Of a stretch of 64,000 nt of DNA, positions 35,098 through 46,366 are shown one piece after another. This stretch comes from JAJKIV01 sp036509075 (GTDB taxonomy: Bacteria > Gemmatimonadota > Gemmatimonadetes > Gemmatimonadales > Gemmatimonadaceae). The stretch lies in contig DATCGG010000298.1 in assembly GCA_036509075.1 (NCBI GenBank), positions 1 through 64,000 of the forward strand, written 5' to 3'. A model generated the notes under the pieces. That model saw only the letters and a list, made by a program, of their open reading frames with translations, ran no database searches and was not told the DNA's origin. The translations under genes and the position numbers were made by a program. The first letter of the stretch is position 1. Each line of letters starts with the position of its first letter.

Positions 35098-35799
35098 GTG
35101 CTGTCTTTTCTGTCGTATGATGAGATGGACGGTCGCTCTTCGCAACCCCCTATCGCACCTTTCCGTCCGGTGACTCCAGATCGTGCCGACACCCGCAGTC
35201 GCGTCGTCGAGGTGCTCCGTCGCGGACCGACGACGCTCGATGAGCTCGTGAATGAGCTCGGACTAACCCGCACGGCAGTGCGCCTGCAGCTCGCGGTGCT
35301 GGAGCGCGATGGATCGGTGGAGCGACGTGGCGTGCGTCGCGGACGGACGAAGCCGGCCCACGTGTACCAGCTCACCGGCGCAGCTGAGCAGCGGCTTTCG
35401 CGTGCCTACATCCCCGTACTCACCCAGCTGCTGCACGTGCTGTCCGACCGGCTCTCGAGCGCGGAATTCGACGCGGTCATGCGCGATGTCGGACGCGAGC
35501 TTCTCTCGGAGCACCCAAGGCCCCGCGGAGCCTTGAAGGCACGCGCCGAGGCCGCGAGTGCTCTACTGAACGAGCTCGGTGGTTTGACCGATGTGAGCGA
35601 AGAAGGGCCTGACTTCATCATCCGAAGTCACGGCTGCCCGCTCGCGGCGGCAGCCGTGCATCATCCGGAGACGTGCAACGCCATGGAAAGCCTCGTGAGC
35701 GAGTTCGTAGGCTCCACGGTCCGGCAGCGATGCGATCGGACGGACCGTCCTCGCTGCCGCTTTCAGATTGCCGGCGACGACGGCAGCTCCGCGGCCTAA
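35098..35799 (+). CDS. Winged-helix regulator with Cys cluster, SufR-like
   Basis: A 233-residue protein from GTG 35098; ATG 35125 (MDGRSSQ) is a plausible shorter start. A winged helix-turn-helix spans residues 33-95 (TTLDELVNELGLTRTAVRLQ, HVYQLT). The C-terminal half carries Cys180, Cys193, Cys212 and Cys220; the first pair has the C-X12-C spacing of SufR, which binds an iron-sulfur cluster. It may therefore sense iron-sulfur status or oxidative stress. It is divergent from the DUF4142-cupredoxin pair, so it may control them. No suf genes are in view. Confidence 0.82.
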   Translation: MLSFLSYDEMDGRSSQPPIAPFRPVTPDRADTRSRVVEVLRRGPTTLDELVNELGLTRTAVRLQLAVLERDGSVERRGVRRGRTKPAHVYQLTGAAEQRLSRAYIPVLTQLLHVLSDRLSSAEFDAVMRDVGRELLSEHPRPRGALKARAEAASALLNELGGLTDVSEEGPDFIIRSHGCPLAAAAVHHPETCNAMESLVSEFVGSTVRQRCDRTDRPRCRFQIAGDDGSSAA

Positions 35800-36065
35800 C
35801 GTCGCTCCACGTCGCGCTCGCCCATGACGCGGCGGGAGTCACGTCCCTGCCCGGGGTGCGTGAGCGCGTCGTAGAAGCGCTCACCCTTGAGGCGCAGGTC
35901 GACCATCGTCGCCTCGAACTCGCGCGGTGACATCTCGCGCGCCACTTCGGGAATGAGCGCCTTGAGCAGGGTCACCCGGTCGCTGAGGGGCAGCGCGTTC
36001 GCCGAGTTCACCAGCTCGCGAATGGCGGGATGGTTGAGGTCTTCCGTCTGGCGACTCGTCGTCAT
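35796..36065 (-). CDS. Small hypothetical protein
   Basis: An 89-residue hydrophilic protein with a good GGAGGG ribosome site at 36070-36075, complementary strand, just before the ATG. The sequence is helical and amphipathic (NHPAIRELVNSANALPLSDR, then PREFEATMVDLRLKGERFYD). It has no recognisable family. The last 4 bp overlap the end of the convergent regulator. The clear ribosome site and balanced composition support a real gene, but no role can be proposed. Confidence 0.6.
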   Translation of the reverse strand: MTTSRQTEDLNHPAIRELVNSANALPLSDRVTLLKALIPEVAREMSPREFEATMVDLRLKGERFYDALTHPGQGRDSRRVMGERDVERR

Positions 36066-36204
36066 GCACCCTCCGCGGTCGAACGAGAATCGAAGCGATC
36101 GCGACGTGGGCCGGCATCACTCCGCGACCGATCCGTAGCACCCGCAGTTTCTTGCCCAGCGCCCGCCAACGGATTTTAACTTACCGATCAGCGAGCCACC
36201 GCGC

Positions 36205-36750
36205 ATGTCCGGACCGAACAACCGCAACCCTTCAGCCCAGGTAGACCGGGCGTTCCCGCTTCAAGGCGGGCCGTCGGCGTCCCTGTTGGTGGGAATCGGC
36301 GTGGCGCTCGTGGTCGAAGGAGCGGTGCTGCACCTCTGGCTCGCCGCGCGCCATCCGGGGTGGGCGTGGACGGTCACAGCGCTCAATGCCGCGACCCTGG
36401 TGTGGCTCTGGCGCGACTACCGGGCCAGAATCCTGGCGACGCTGACGTTAGGCGATCGTGATGTGGTCATCACCGTGGGCAATCAGCTGCGCTGCCAGGT
36501 GCCGCGCTCCGCCATCGCGAGCGCCGAGCTGGCAACGTGGCGGTCCGTACCAGACCCGGACATGGCGCGCGATTACGTGAACAGCGCGAAGCCACTCGAG
36601 CCGAACGTGCTGCTCACGTTCGGGGAACCGGTGGATGCGCGGCTCCCATTTGGCATCAGGAAGCGCTTGTCACGGCTCGGGGTGCGAGTCGGCGATCCGG
36701 AACGATTGATCTCAGAGATCTCTAGCGTCCCAGCGCAATCCCCACACTGA
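36205..36750 (+). CDS. Hypothetical membrane protein
   Basis: A 181-residue protein with two adjacent hydrophobic helices at about residues 27-48 and 53-70, the pattern of small PH-like membrane proteins. The soluble part follows (LGDRDVVITVGNQLRCQVPR, then KPLEPNVLLTFGEPVDARLP) and resembles a beta-rich PH-type domain. Its last 29 bp overlap the end of the convergent beta-barrel gene. No name can be given beyond this architecture. Confidence 0.7.
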   Translation: MSGPNNRNPSAQVDRAFPLQGGPSASLLVGIGVALVVEGAVLHLWLAARHPGWAWTVTALNAATLVWLWRDYRARILATLTLGDRDVVITVGNQLRCQVPRSAIASAELATWRSVPDPDMARDYVNSAKPLEPNVLLTFGEPVDARLPFGIRKRLSRLGVRVGDPERLISEISSVPAQSPH

Positions 36751-37372
36751 ACGAGATGCCGTACGACACTGAATTGTCGTCGGCTGCAAAGGGGAACCGC
36801 ACGGTCGGCGCCATCGAGAATCGATCGTGGAACAGCGTGATTCCGAGCCCGAGGTCGATCAGGCCGAACGTGTCGGAGTAGGTCTGCTTCCCGCTCACCT
36901 GGTCCGTGACATCCACGGCCCCGTAGTCGAACTGCAGGCTGCCATTGGGAATGAACTTCACGCTCGGCCGTGGCTGAAGCGTCATCCCGAGCGCAGCCCC
37001 CAAGGATCCGACTCGCGACTTCACCTCGTACCCATCGCCATCGGGACCCGTACCGAAGCTCCCACCCACGATCGGACACAGTTGGGCGCGTTTGCCCACC
37101 GCTCGTTGCCACCCGAGCTCGGCGAAAAGTTCGTCGTCGGTATCGTCGTAGTCGTCGAAGTACGCGCGTGAGACGCCAATGTTGCCGAAGGCGGCGTTGT
37201 CCTTGCCGGCAACGAGCGACACGGCGTAGCCCGTGTAGTCCTTTCCGAAGAACGCGCCGCCGCCCAGTCGCACCGGCATTGTACCGAACGATACCGATCC
37301 GAGGCACGCTTGGGCGCCGGCCGACGCTGGAAGAGCGAAGGCGATCGCCGCCATCAACGACAGTCTGCGCAT
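36722..37372 (-). CDS. Outer-membrane beta-barrel protein (OmpA/OMP_b-brl-like)
   Basis: A 216-residue protein starting MRRLSLMAAI, with a signal peptide cleaved near AGAQA. The remainder alternates polar and hydrophobic residues in about eight strands (FGKDYTGYAVSLVAG, VGSLGAALGMTL, TFGLIDLGLGITL, SYGISFSVGIALGR), consistent with an eight-stranded barrel. The open frame extends about 108 codons upstream, but the signal peptide fixes the start. The acidic loop YFDDYDDTDDE could bind cations. No specific function can be read. Confidence 0.75.
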   Translation of the reverse strand: MRRLSLMAAIAFALPASAGAQACLGSVSFGTMPVRLGGGAFFGKDYTGYAVSLVAGKDNAAFGNIGVSRAYFDDYDDTDDELFAELGWQRAVGKRAQLCPIVGGSFGTGPDGDGYEVKSRVGSLGAALGMTLQPRPSVKFIPNGSLQFDYGAVDVTDQVSGKQTYSDTFGLIDLGLGITLFHDRFSMAPTVRFPFAADDNSVSYGISFSVGIALGR

Positions 37373-37505
37373 CTCGAGTCCGAGGAACGTAGGTGGGATC
37401 GCACGGCGTGAGCCGACAGGTGTAGCGTGCGGTTGACGTGCCCGATACGTTGCACAGCCAGCGACGACCTCCGTCGCAGAGTGTCTGGCAACAGGCTGAG
37501 GATTC

Positions 37506-37832
37506 ATGATCAGGGCAGTACTTCTGGCAGCAACGATACTACTGACGGCGTGTTCCAGCGACCCTACGAGTGCGCCCGTCATCCTCTCCGTGGTCATCAC
37601 TGCTCCAAAGTCGACGATCGCGGTTGGTGAAACGCTACAGTTGACGACGATCGCTCGCGACGTGAACGGCGTGACCATTCCCGACGCGAAGTTCACCTAC
37701 GCCCCTTCGCCCACGTCCGTCGTCAGCGTGAATACCAGCGGTCTTGTCACCGGACTCGCGGCAGGGGCGGCCTCGATCACCGCGACGTCAGGGACCGTGA
37801 CGTCGCAATCGTTCTCCATCACCGTCAATTGA
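37506..37832 (+). CDS. Small lipoprotein with one BIG2-type Ig-like domain
   Basis: A 108-residue protein. GAGG at 37498-37501 precedes the ATG. A lipobox, LLTAC, lies near residue 16. One bacterial Ig-like (BIG2) domain fills the rest, with VVITAPKSTIAVGETLQLTT and ending GAASITATSGTVTSQSFSITV. Such domains mediate adhesion or spacing at the surface; a single copy on a lipoprotein is very short. Its end overlaps the next gene by 4 bp. Confidence 0.82.
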   Translation: MIRAVLLAATILLTACSSDPTSAPVILSVVITAPKSTIAVGETLQLTTIARDVNGVTIPDAKFTYAPSPTSVVSVNTSGLVTGLAAGAASITATSGTVTSQSFSITVN

Positions 37833-38299
37833 CGGTGCCACGGTGGGTCTCGCAGGGCGTGGCGATCATCGTGTTGCTTGGCAGCACCGTAACGGAACGC
37901 GCCTTGGCGCAGTGGCGCGCGGAGATGCTGCCGGGCCTCCGCTTCGGCCCACCGCTCAAGGCCGGCGCCGCGTTGGGCGTCGCGTACGGCAAGCGAATGG
38001 GAAGAGTGCCGTTCGCTGGTCCGATCGGGCTGGCGGAGGTTGGTCTGGGCGGCGCGCGCGCGAGCGCCGGGTACTTCGTCGCCGGTCCTTTTGCGTCCGG
38101 CATCGAGGTCCTGGGGTCGGCGCTGCGAACCTGGGGTGACCCGGCACAGCTCGAGCCGAATCAGACACTGGCAGGCGGCGAGCTGCGGGTGTCGTTCTTC
38201 CTCGTGAATGTGGGCGTCGCGGTTCTCAGTCCGGTGGCAGGCTTCCCGGATGACGATCGGCGGACGCGCTACTATCTGAATATCGGGCTCGGGATCTAG
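37829..38299 (+). CDS. Hypothetical exported barrel-like protein
   Basis: A 156-residue protein whose likely TTG start overlaps the stop of the BIG2 lipoprotein by 4 bp (TTGA), so the pair is probably coupled. A signal peptide ends near ERALA. The body is Gly-rich with short alternating strands (GAALGVAYGKRMG, FFLVNVGVAVLSP) and ends RYYLNIGLGI, as in small outer-membrane barrels. No family is recognised. Confidence 0.6.
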   Translation: MTVPRWVSQGVAIIVLLGSTVTERALAQWRAEMLPGLRFGPPLKAGAALGVAYGKRMGRVPFAGPIGLAEVGLGGARASAGYFVAGPFASGIEVLGSALRTWGDPAQLEPNQTLAGGELRVSFFLVNVGVAVLSPVAGFPDDDRRTRYYLNIGLGI

Positions 38300-38316
38300 T
38301 TGGGGCGGACGGCGGC

Positions 38317-38442
38317 ACCACGAACGCTGAATAAGCAGATGCACGCGACGCTGAACACGCTGAGAAAAGCTGCTAGCCTATCCCGATGTGCTTCTCAGCG
38401 TTCTCAGCGTGCAGTTCCTCAGCGTCTCCAGCGTTCGTGGTT
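38317..38442. repeat. Long hairpin element, CCACGAACGCTG family (copy 1)
   Basis: A perfect 13-bp inverted repeat (ACCACGAACGCTG at 38317-38329, CAGCGTTCGTGGT at 38429-38441) encloses iterated CGCTGA units on the left arm and TCAGCG units on the right. It can fold as a long interrupted stem. It lies between convergent genes. A second copy with the same ends is at 48630-48750. Confidence 0.8.
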
Positions 38443-38528
38443 GATTTACATCATCGTCGCGATGCAACTCGCAACTTCCGGGTTAGGATGGCCGTTGCGA
38501 TGACTGAGAATGTGGCTCCGGGCCACCG

Positions 38529-39353
38529 CTAGTGCGTCAGCGCGTAGAAGAGATAGTTGACCCCCAGCTCGTACGCCTCGTTCGACTCTTCCATCGGTCG
38601 GAAGCCTAACGCCGAATACTCCCAGAAGTTCGAGATGTCGGTGTTGAAGTTGATCATGACCATGAGCCGCTTCGTCGGGTCGTTGTCCTCGAAGATCCCG
38701 CGAAAGACTGGCGGACCCTGGTCGTAGAACTGCTTCACGATGTCGAACGACGGAATGTCGAAGAACGCGTGAAAGATCGGATGCGTGACATCGAGGTCGA
38801 TCGGATGCAGATCCGGCAGCACGACTTGCAGCATTGCCGTCATGTTGGCCCAGCCGCTCTGGCCGCGGAACGCGTCCTCGCGCGTATCGTCAATGATCAG
38901 GAACCCGCCGCGCAGCAGATATCGCCGGAGCGCGAGCACCTCCTTGTCCGTCAACGTCAAATAGCCCGCCTCGACGAGAAAGGCGACCGGGTAGCGAAAT
39001 AGCTCGGGGTCGTCGATCGCGATGACGTTCGTCGCCTCGACATGCGGCCGCATCACGCTGATCTCGCCGACGATCTTCATGAGGTTCATCTCGGCCGTGC
39101 CATTCTCGGCGTACCCGTACCCGTGCGCCCACGACGGCTCGCCGCGGTAGTAGCACTGGCCAGGGCCTCCCTTGTACTTGAGCCGAACGAACGTGAACGC
39201 GCCGTCGTACGGCACATTCTTGGTCATGGGTGGGTCGGGACAATCCGAGAGTCCGCCAAAGCGAGCTCCGCCCGGGAAGCCGCCATTCTGCGCCTGTCCT
39301 GTCGATCCCGCGCACAATGCGATCGCGCACGCGAAAGCCGCCCGGCCCATCAT
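38529..39353 (-). CDS. Exported DUF4159 protein
   Basis: A 274-residue protein starting MMGRAAFACA, with a signal peptide ending near GQAQN. The DUF4159 fold, a class-I glutamine-amidotransferase-like or ThuA-like domain, is visible: FTFVRLKYKGG, NVIAIDDPELFRYPVAFLVEAGYL, LRRYLLRGGFLIIDDTRE, and THPIFHAFFDIP. The Cys nucleophile of true amidotransferases is not evident. The family is common in Gemmatimonadota and Acidobacteriota, often beside MoxR/DUF58 clusters, which are absent here. Function unknown. Confidence 0.88.
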   Translation of the reverse strand: MMGRAAFACAIALCAGSTGQAQNGGFPGGARFGGLSDCPDPPMTKNVPYDGAFTFVRLKYKGGPGQCYYRGEPSWAHGYGYAENGTAEMNLMKIVGEISVMRPHVEATNVIAIDDPELFRYPVAFLVEAGYLTLTDKEVLALRRYLLRGGFLIIDDTREDAFRGQSGWANMTAMLQVVLPDLHPIDLDVTHPIFHAFFDIPSFDIVKQFYDQGPPVFRGIFEDNDPTKRLMVMINFNTDISNFWEYSALGFRPMEESNEAYELGVNYLFYALTH

Positions 39354-39520
39354 TGGTGGTTTCTCGTCTCGAGTCAGACCGGAAGTTCGAGGCGCGAACC
39401 TCAATGCCCGATTTCACGGCGCTTCGGAACCATGGGTTTCGCCGGCGCGAACCCTTCCGCGCATTCACCCGTCCAAGGAAATGCGGACCGTCATTTGACT
39501 CCACCGGCGCACGGTCTACA

Positions 39521-39557
39521 TTGCCTCACATGGTGAGGTACTCATCATGTGAGGCAA
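39521..39557. promoter_or_regulatory. Candidate PadR operator
   Basis: A perfect 12-bp inverted repeat, TTGCCTCACATG (39521-39532) and CATGTGAGGCAA (39546-39557), is separated by 13 bp, with an inner CCTCAC-ATG-GTGAGG dyad at 39524-39538. The ACAT/ATGT pair fits the general PadR-box style. It ends 16 bp before the padR start, so autoregulation is likely. Confidence 0.65.
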
Positions 39558-39573
39558 CCCCGGCGAGGACGCA

Positions 39574-39906
39574 ATGGCGCAATCGACACTCGGACTCCTG
39601 CAAGGCACGGTCGACGTCCTGATCCTTCGGACGCTCTCGTGGACGTCCATGCACGGCTACGGCATCGCTCGGTGGATCAACGACCGCAGCGACGGCGCCC
39701 TGGCCGTCGAAGACGCGGCGCTCTACCAGGCCCTCCACCGACTCGAACGGAAGGGTTTCGTCGAGTCCGAGTGGGGCACCGCCGACACGGGGCACCGGGC
39801 GAAGTACTACACGCTCACTCCCGCCGGACGACGACAGCTCAAAAGCGAGGTCGCCGAGCTGAGACAGTACATGGGCGTGCTGTTCCGCGTCCTCGACACC
39901 GCCTGA
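39574..39906 (+). CDS. PadR-family transcriptional regulator
   Basis: A 110-residue winged-helix regulator. The family pattern is complete: LLQGTVDVLILRTLSWTSMHGYGIARWI, AVEDAALYQALHRLERKGFVESEW, and GHRAKYYTLTPAGRRQL, then a C-terminal dimerisation helix. PadR proteins of this small type accompany ADOP permeases in Acidobacteriota and Gemmatimonadota. It is followed 13 bp later by such a permease and preceded by a strong palindrome, so it probably represses its own operon until an unknown signal is sensed. Confidence 0.95.
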   Translation: MAQSTLGLLQGTVDVLILRTLSWTSMHGYGIARWINDRSDGALAVEDAALYQALHRLERKGFVESEWGTADTGHRAKYYTLTPAGRRQLKSEVAELRQYMGVLFRVLDTA

Positions 39907-39919
39907 CCACGTCGGCCTC

Positions 39920-42586
<2,667 letters not shown>

Positions 42587-42648
42587 TCCCCCATGTGGCG
42601 AGGCCGACTCTCGATTACCATGTTCAGTCCCACTCGAGGGGACTGGCG

Positions 42649-43176
42649 ATGCGGTTCGAGATTCGGCCTCTCACATCGAAAGACGCTGCTGCGTTTCAAG
42701 TGCTCCGGCTTCGCTCGCTCCGGGAGTCACCCGAGGCATTCGGCTCGTCGTACGACGAGGAGGTGTCGAGGCCGCTGACCGCGGTCGGCGAGCGCCTCGA
42801 GGCGGCGCTGACGCCGCATGCCCGCGTGGTTTTCGGCGCACTCGCCGACGGGACCCTGATCGGCGTCGTAGGGTGCGCGCAGGAATCGCGAGTGAAGACG
42901 CGGCACAAGGCCGTCATCTGGGGCATGTACGTCACGCCCGAGGCAAGAGGCCAAGGCGTGGGCCGGGCTCTGCTCGACCGCGTCGTGGCCGAGGCGCGAC
43001 GTTGGCCTAACGTGGAGCGGATCCTGTTGTCGGCCGTCGAGCGCGCGACGGCGGCACGGGCGCTATACGCCGCGGCCGGGTTCAAGCCGTACGCCCGTGA
43101 GGTCGACGCGTTCCGGCAGAGCGGCAAGAGCGACACGTTGGAGTTCTTCGGACTCGAGTTGGGCGACCCACGGTGA
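42649..43176 (+). CDS. GNAT-family N-acetyltransferase
   Basis: A 175-residue protein starting MRFEIRPLTS; the open frame begins 18 codons earlier but lacks homology there. The acetyl-CoA-binding motif A reads WGMYVTPEARGQGVGRALLDRVV. Motif B follows with ILLSAVERATAARALYAAAGFKPYARE. The family transfers acetyl from acetyl-CoA to an amine of a small molecule or protein. It follows the ADOP permease on the same strand after a 62-bp gap. The substrate cannot be told. Confidence 0.9.
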   Translation: MRFEIRPLTSKDAAAFQVLRLRSLRESPEAFGSSYDEEVSRPLTAVGERLEAALTPHARVVFGALADGTLIGVVGCAQESRVKTRHKAVIWGMYVTPEARGQGVGRALLDRVVAEARRWPNVERILLSAVERATAARALYAAAGFKPYAREVDAFRQSGKSDTLEFFGLELGDPR

Positions 43177-43278
43177 GGTGAGCGGTATGGCCATACGACA
43201 CCTGGGGGCTGCGGAACGCTGGGGTTCCCGCGTCGATTCCCGCACGGCAGATTGCCGGTTCACCCCCCGGGACCGTTC

Positions 43279-44505
43279 ATGCGACTCACGTCTGTCATCA
43301 TCGCACTCGTCATAGCGCCCTTCGTCGGAGCGCCGCTCATCGCCCAACAGTCGCCGCCGTCGAACCGCGGACCGGGCGGCGCGCGGGGCACCCAGATCCA
43401 GCCGGGCGAGTCCTGCCCGCCCGGGACCACGGAGATCCGGCCGCGGAACTGCCTGGGTCCCGAAGCGCCGGCGCCCAGCATTCTCGATTACCGTCCGAAG
43501 TCGACCCTCGTTACGCCGGTGCATCTGGTGAAAACCGCCAAGTTCCCGGCGATCGACTACCACGGGCATCCCCAAGACCTCCTCGACTCCGAGGAAGGGG
43601 TCGCGCACCTCGTCGCCTGGTTGGACAGCCTGAACGTCCGCATGATGGTCGCCGCGGACAACATGTCCGGCGAGGGGCTGAAGAAGGCGATGGCCGTGAT
43701 CAACGCGTCACCGAAGGCGAAGGACCGCGTACGCGTGCTCGCCGGCATCGACTTCCGCAATGTCGGACCCGGGTGGGCTGAAAAGGCGATCGCGCAGCTC
43801 GAGGCCGATGTTGCAGCCGGCGCGGTTGGCGTAGGTGAGGTTGGAAAGGGCTTTGGGCTCTCGATCAAGAAGGCCGATGGCGCCCGGCTCAAGCTCGATG
43901 ATCCCGATCTCGACCCGATCTGGGACGCGTGCGCGCGGCTGAAGCTCCCCGTCTTCATCCATACCGCCGATCCACAAGAGTTCTTCGAGCCGATCGACTA
44001 CACGAACGAGCGGTGGCTCGAGCTGTCGCTCTTCCCAGGGCGGCGTTACCCGGCCGACAAGTTCCCGCGGTTCGAGGAGGTCATGGCCGAGCGGGACAAC
44101 CTGTTCCGCAAGCATCCGAAGACGACCTTCGTCGCCGCCCACATGGGATGGCACGCGAACGATCTGGGGCGGTTGGGCAAGATGCTCGACGCGATGCCTA
44201 ACGTGTACACCGAGGTCGGGGCCGTGCTCTACGACATCGGACGTCAGCCGCGCGCGGCGCACGATTTCTTCGTCAAGTACCAGGACCGCGTCCTGTTCGG
44301 GAAGGACTCGTTCCAGCCCGAGGAGTACCCGTACTACTGGCGCGTCTTCGAGACGCGCGACGACTACTTCGACTATTACCGTCACTATCACGCGTTCTGG
44401 AAGCTGTACGGGATCGATCTCCCCGACAGCGTGCTCAAGAAGGTGTACTACCAGAACGCGCTGCACATCGCGTCACGACTCCCGCAGACCGGTTGGCCAC
44501 GCTGA
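43279..44505 (+). CDS. Exported amidohydrolase (TIM-barrel metal-dependent hydrolase)
   Basis: A 408-residue protein starting MRLTSVIIAL, with a signal peptide ending near LIAQQ and a Pro/Arg/Gly-rich linker to residue 75. The amidohydrolase-2 barrel begins at AIDYHGHPQDLLDS (the HxH-like metal site) and continues with VGVGEVGKGFGL, PVFIHTADPQEFFEP, TTFVAAHMGWHANDL and VLFGKDSFQPEEYP, which hold the further His and Asp ligands. The family hydrolyses or decarboxylates ring compounds. It precedes the molybdenum oxidoreductase genes by 56 bp on the same strand. Confidence 0.88.
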   Translation: MRLTSVIIALVIAPFVGAPLIAQQSPPSNRGPGGARGTQIQPGESCPPGTTEIRPRNCLGPEAPAPSILDYRPKSTLVTPVHLVKTAKFPAIDYHGHPQDLLDSEEGVAHLVAWLDSLNVRMMVAADNMSGEGLKKAMAVINASPKAKDRVRVLAGIDFRNVGPGWAEKAIAQLEADVAAGAVGVGEVGKGFGLSIKKADGARLKLDDPDLDPIWDACARLKLPVFIHTADPQEFFEPIDYTNERWLELSLFPGRRYPADKFPRFEEVMAERDNLFRKHPKTTFVAAHMGWHANDLGRLGKMLDAMPNVYTEVGAVLYDIGRQPRAAHDFFVKYQDRVLFGKDSFQPEEYPYYWRVFETRDDYFDYYRHYHAFWKLYGIDLPDSVLKKVYYQNALHIASRLPQTGWPR

Positions 44506-44561
44506 CGGATCCTCCCGAGCATCGTTCTTGCGACGGTAGTCGCTCGTGCGTTGACGGGTGA

Positions 44562-45365
44562 ATGAGGATGACTACGCCTCCGACAGATCCGCCCCGGCGC
44601 GATGCGGAGGGGTACCGAGTACCGGAATTCGGCAGCGAGTCGCACTGGGACCCGTCATGGGCCGAGTGCGTGCGGTTGTATAACGAGGTGGCCGAGGCGC
44701 TGAGCGCGAGCCCGCCACCAGCGGTCGACGACCAATCGTCCGACTGGTCGCGCCGCCAGTTCGTCGCCACCGTGGTTGCCGCGGCGCTTGCCATTGCGCT
44801 GACGCGTCGCGTCGCGCGCGCCGAGCCCGCCGCGCTCCCGCGTCCCGCGACGACCTCCGGTTCGGCTGCCGCCGTGAAGCTCCGCGTCAACGGCCGCGAG
44901 CTGTCGCTCGATCTCGAGCCGCGCGTCACGCTACTCGACGCGCTTCGGGAGTACGCGGGCATCACGGGGCCCAAGAAGGGATGTGACCACGGCCAGTGCG
45001 GTGCGTGCACCGTGCACGTCAACGGTCGCCGAATCCTGTCGTGTCTCACGTTCGCGGTGATGCAGCGGGGCAAGGAGATCACGACGATCGAAGGGCTCGC
45101 GGCCAGCGCGGGCGCTTCCGGTGATGCGCTGCACCCGATGCAGCAGGCATTCATCGACCACGATGGCTTCCAGTGCGGATACTGCACGTCGGGGCAGATC
45201 ATGTCGGCGACCGCCGTGGTCCGCGAACCGTGGGGCCCGGCAGACGACGACGTGCGCGAGGCGATGAGCGGCAACATCTGTCGGTGCGGGGCGTATCCGG
45301 GAATCGTCGCGGCGATCCAGGCCGTCCGAAAGGCTTCCGCCGCTGACCAGGGAGGCCGGCGATGA
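44562..45365 (+). CDS. paoA: Molybdenum aldehyde oxidoreductase, [2Fe-2S] subunit, PaoA-like, Tat-exported
   Basis: A 267-residue subunit. Residues 1-60 form an unusual hydrophilic extension before a Tat motif, SRRQFVATVVAAALAIA, near residue 63. The ferredoxin-like [2Fe-2S] site is CDHGQCGACTVHVNG (Cys141, 146, 149 and one near 161). The second cluster site has CGYCTSGQ and CRCG. E. coli PaoA (YagT) is likewise Tat-exported and passes electrons from the molybdenum centre of PaoC. It overlaps the FAD subunit gene by 4 bp. The family call is firm, and the symbol is by similarity only. Confidence 0.93.
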   Translation: MRMTTPPTDPPRRDAEGYRVPEFGSESHWDPSWAECVRLYNEVAEALSASPPPAVDDQSSDWSRRQFVATVVAAALAIALTRRVARAEPAALPRPATTSGSAAAVKLRVNGRELSLDLEPRVTLLDALREYAGITGPKKGCDHGQCGACTVHVNGRRILSCLTFAVMQRGKEITTIEGLAASAGASGDALHPMQQAFIDHDGFQCGYCTSGQIMSATAVVREPWGPADDDVREAMSGNICRCGAYPGIVAAIQAVRKASAADQGGRR

Positions 45366-46366
45366 AGCCGTTCGACTATACGGCGCCCGCCTCGCTTGAC
45401 GAGGCAACGCGAGCCGGTGCGCGACCCGCCACCCGATTCATCGCCGGCGGCACGACGCTGGTGGACCTCATGAAGCTCGAGGTCGAAACCCCCGAGCATC
45501 TCATCGACCTCAATCCACTCGGCGACGGTGATCCATCGCTCGGTACCGTCAGCGAGCTGCCGAACGGCGGACTCCGCATCGGCGCACTCGCGCGGATGAG
45601 CGACGTCGCCTGGACCGCGAACGTGAAGGAACGATATCCGGTGTTGAGTCGGGCGCTGCTGCTCGCGGCCTCGGGTCAGATCCGCAACATGGCGTCAATG
45701 GCCGGTAACCTGCTTCAGCGGACGCGGTGTCCCTATTTCCGCGACACGGCCACGCCGTGCAACAAGCGGGAGCCGGGATCGGGGTGTTCCGCGATGCAAG
45801 GATTCAATCGCAGCCACGCGATCCTCGGCACGAGCGAACACTGCATCGCTACACATCCGTCGGACCCCGCGGTCGCCCTCGTGGCACTCGGTGCCAGCGT
45901 CCGCGTTCGTGGGCCGGGCGCGCAGCCCAGCGCCGAGCGGACGATCCCGATCGCGTCATTGCACGTATTGCCGGCTACGCGGCCCGAGCGCGAGACCGTG
46001 CTGAATCCGGGCGAGGTCATCACGTCGATCGAGATCCCGCCGCTGCCGTTCGCGCGGCGTTCGCTGTACCTCAAGGTTCGCGATCGTGCGAGCTACGCCT
46101 TCGCGCTGGCGTCGGCCGCGGTCGCGCTGGACCTCGCGAACGGCACGATCCGCGACGCCCGTGTCGCGTTAGGCGGCGTGGCGACGAAGCCGTGGCGATC
46201 GACCGCCGCGGAACGTGCACTGATCGGGAAACGCGCCACTCCCGCGACGTTCCGTGCCGCGGCAGAGGCGGCGCTCCGGGGCGCGGTGGCGCACCGGGAC
46301 AACGCGTTCAAGGTGGAGTTGGCCAAGCGCACGCTGGTGCGCGCGCTCACGCAGGTGTCGGCATGA
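45362..46366 (+). CDS. paoB: Molybdenum aldehyde oxidoreductase, FAD subunit, PaoB-like
   Basis: A 334-residue FAD-binding subunit. The FAD loop reads ATRFIAGGTTLVDLMKLEVE, followed by QIRNMASMAGNLLQRTRC. A Cys-rich insertion (RCPYFRDTATPCNKREPGSG, then CSAMQG and HCIATHPSD) matches the extra [4Fe-4S] cluster loop known in PaoB (YagS). It links the iron-sulfur subunit and the catalytic subunit of a periplasmic heterotrimer. Start and stop overlap both neighbours by 4 bp, giving a strictly coupled operon. Confidence 0.93.
   Translation: MKPFDYTAPASLDEATRAGARPATRFIAGGTTLVDLMKLEVETPEHLIDLNPLGDGDPSLGTVSELPNGGLRIGALARMSDVAWTANVKERYPVLSRALLLAASGQIRNMASMAGNLLQRTRCPYFRDTATPCNKREPGSGCSAMQGFNRSHAILGTSEHCIATHPSDPAVALVALGASVRVRGPGAQPSAERTIPIASLHVLPATRPERETVLNPGEVITSIEIPPLPFARRSLYLKVRDRASYAFALASAAVALDLANGTIRDARVALGGVATKPWRSTAAERALIGKRATPATFRAAAEAALRGAVAHRDNAFKVELAKRTLVRALTQVSA

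Noticed and set aside
45727..46362. N-terminal extension of paoC by over 200 codons
   Set aside because: It lies over paoB in another frame, is Arg-rich, and the conserved molybdopterin-subunit start coincides with the 4-bp overlap at 46363.
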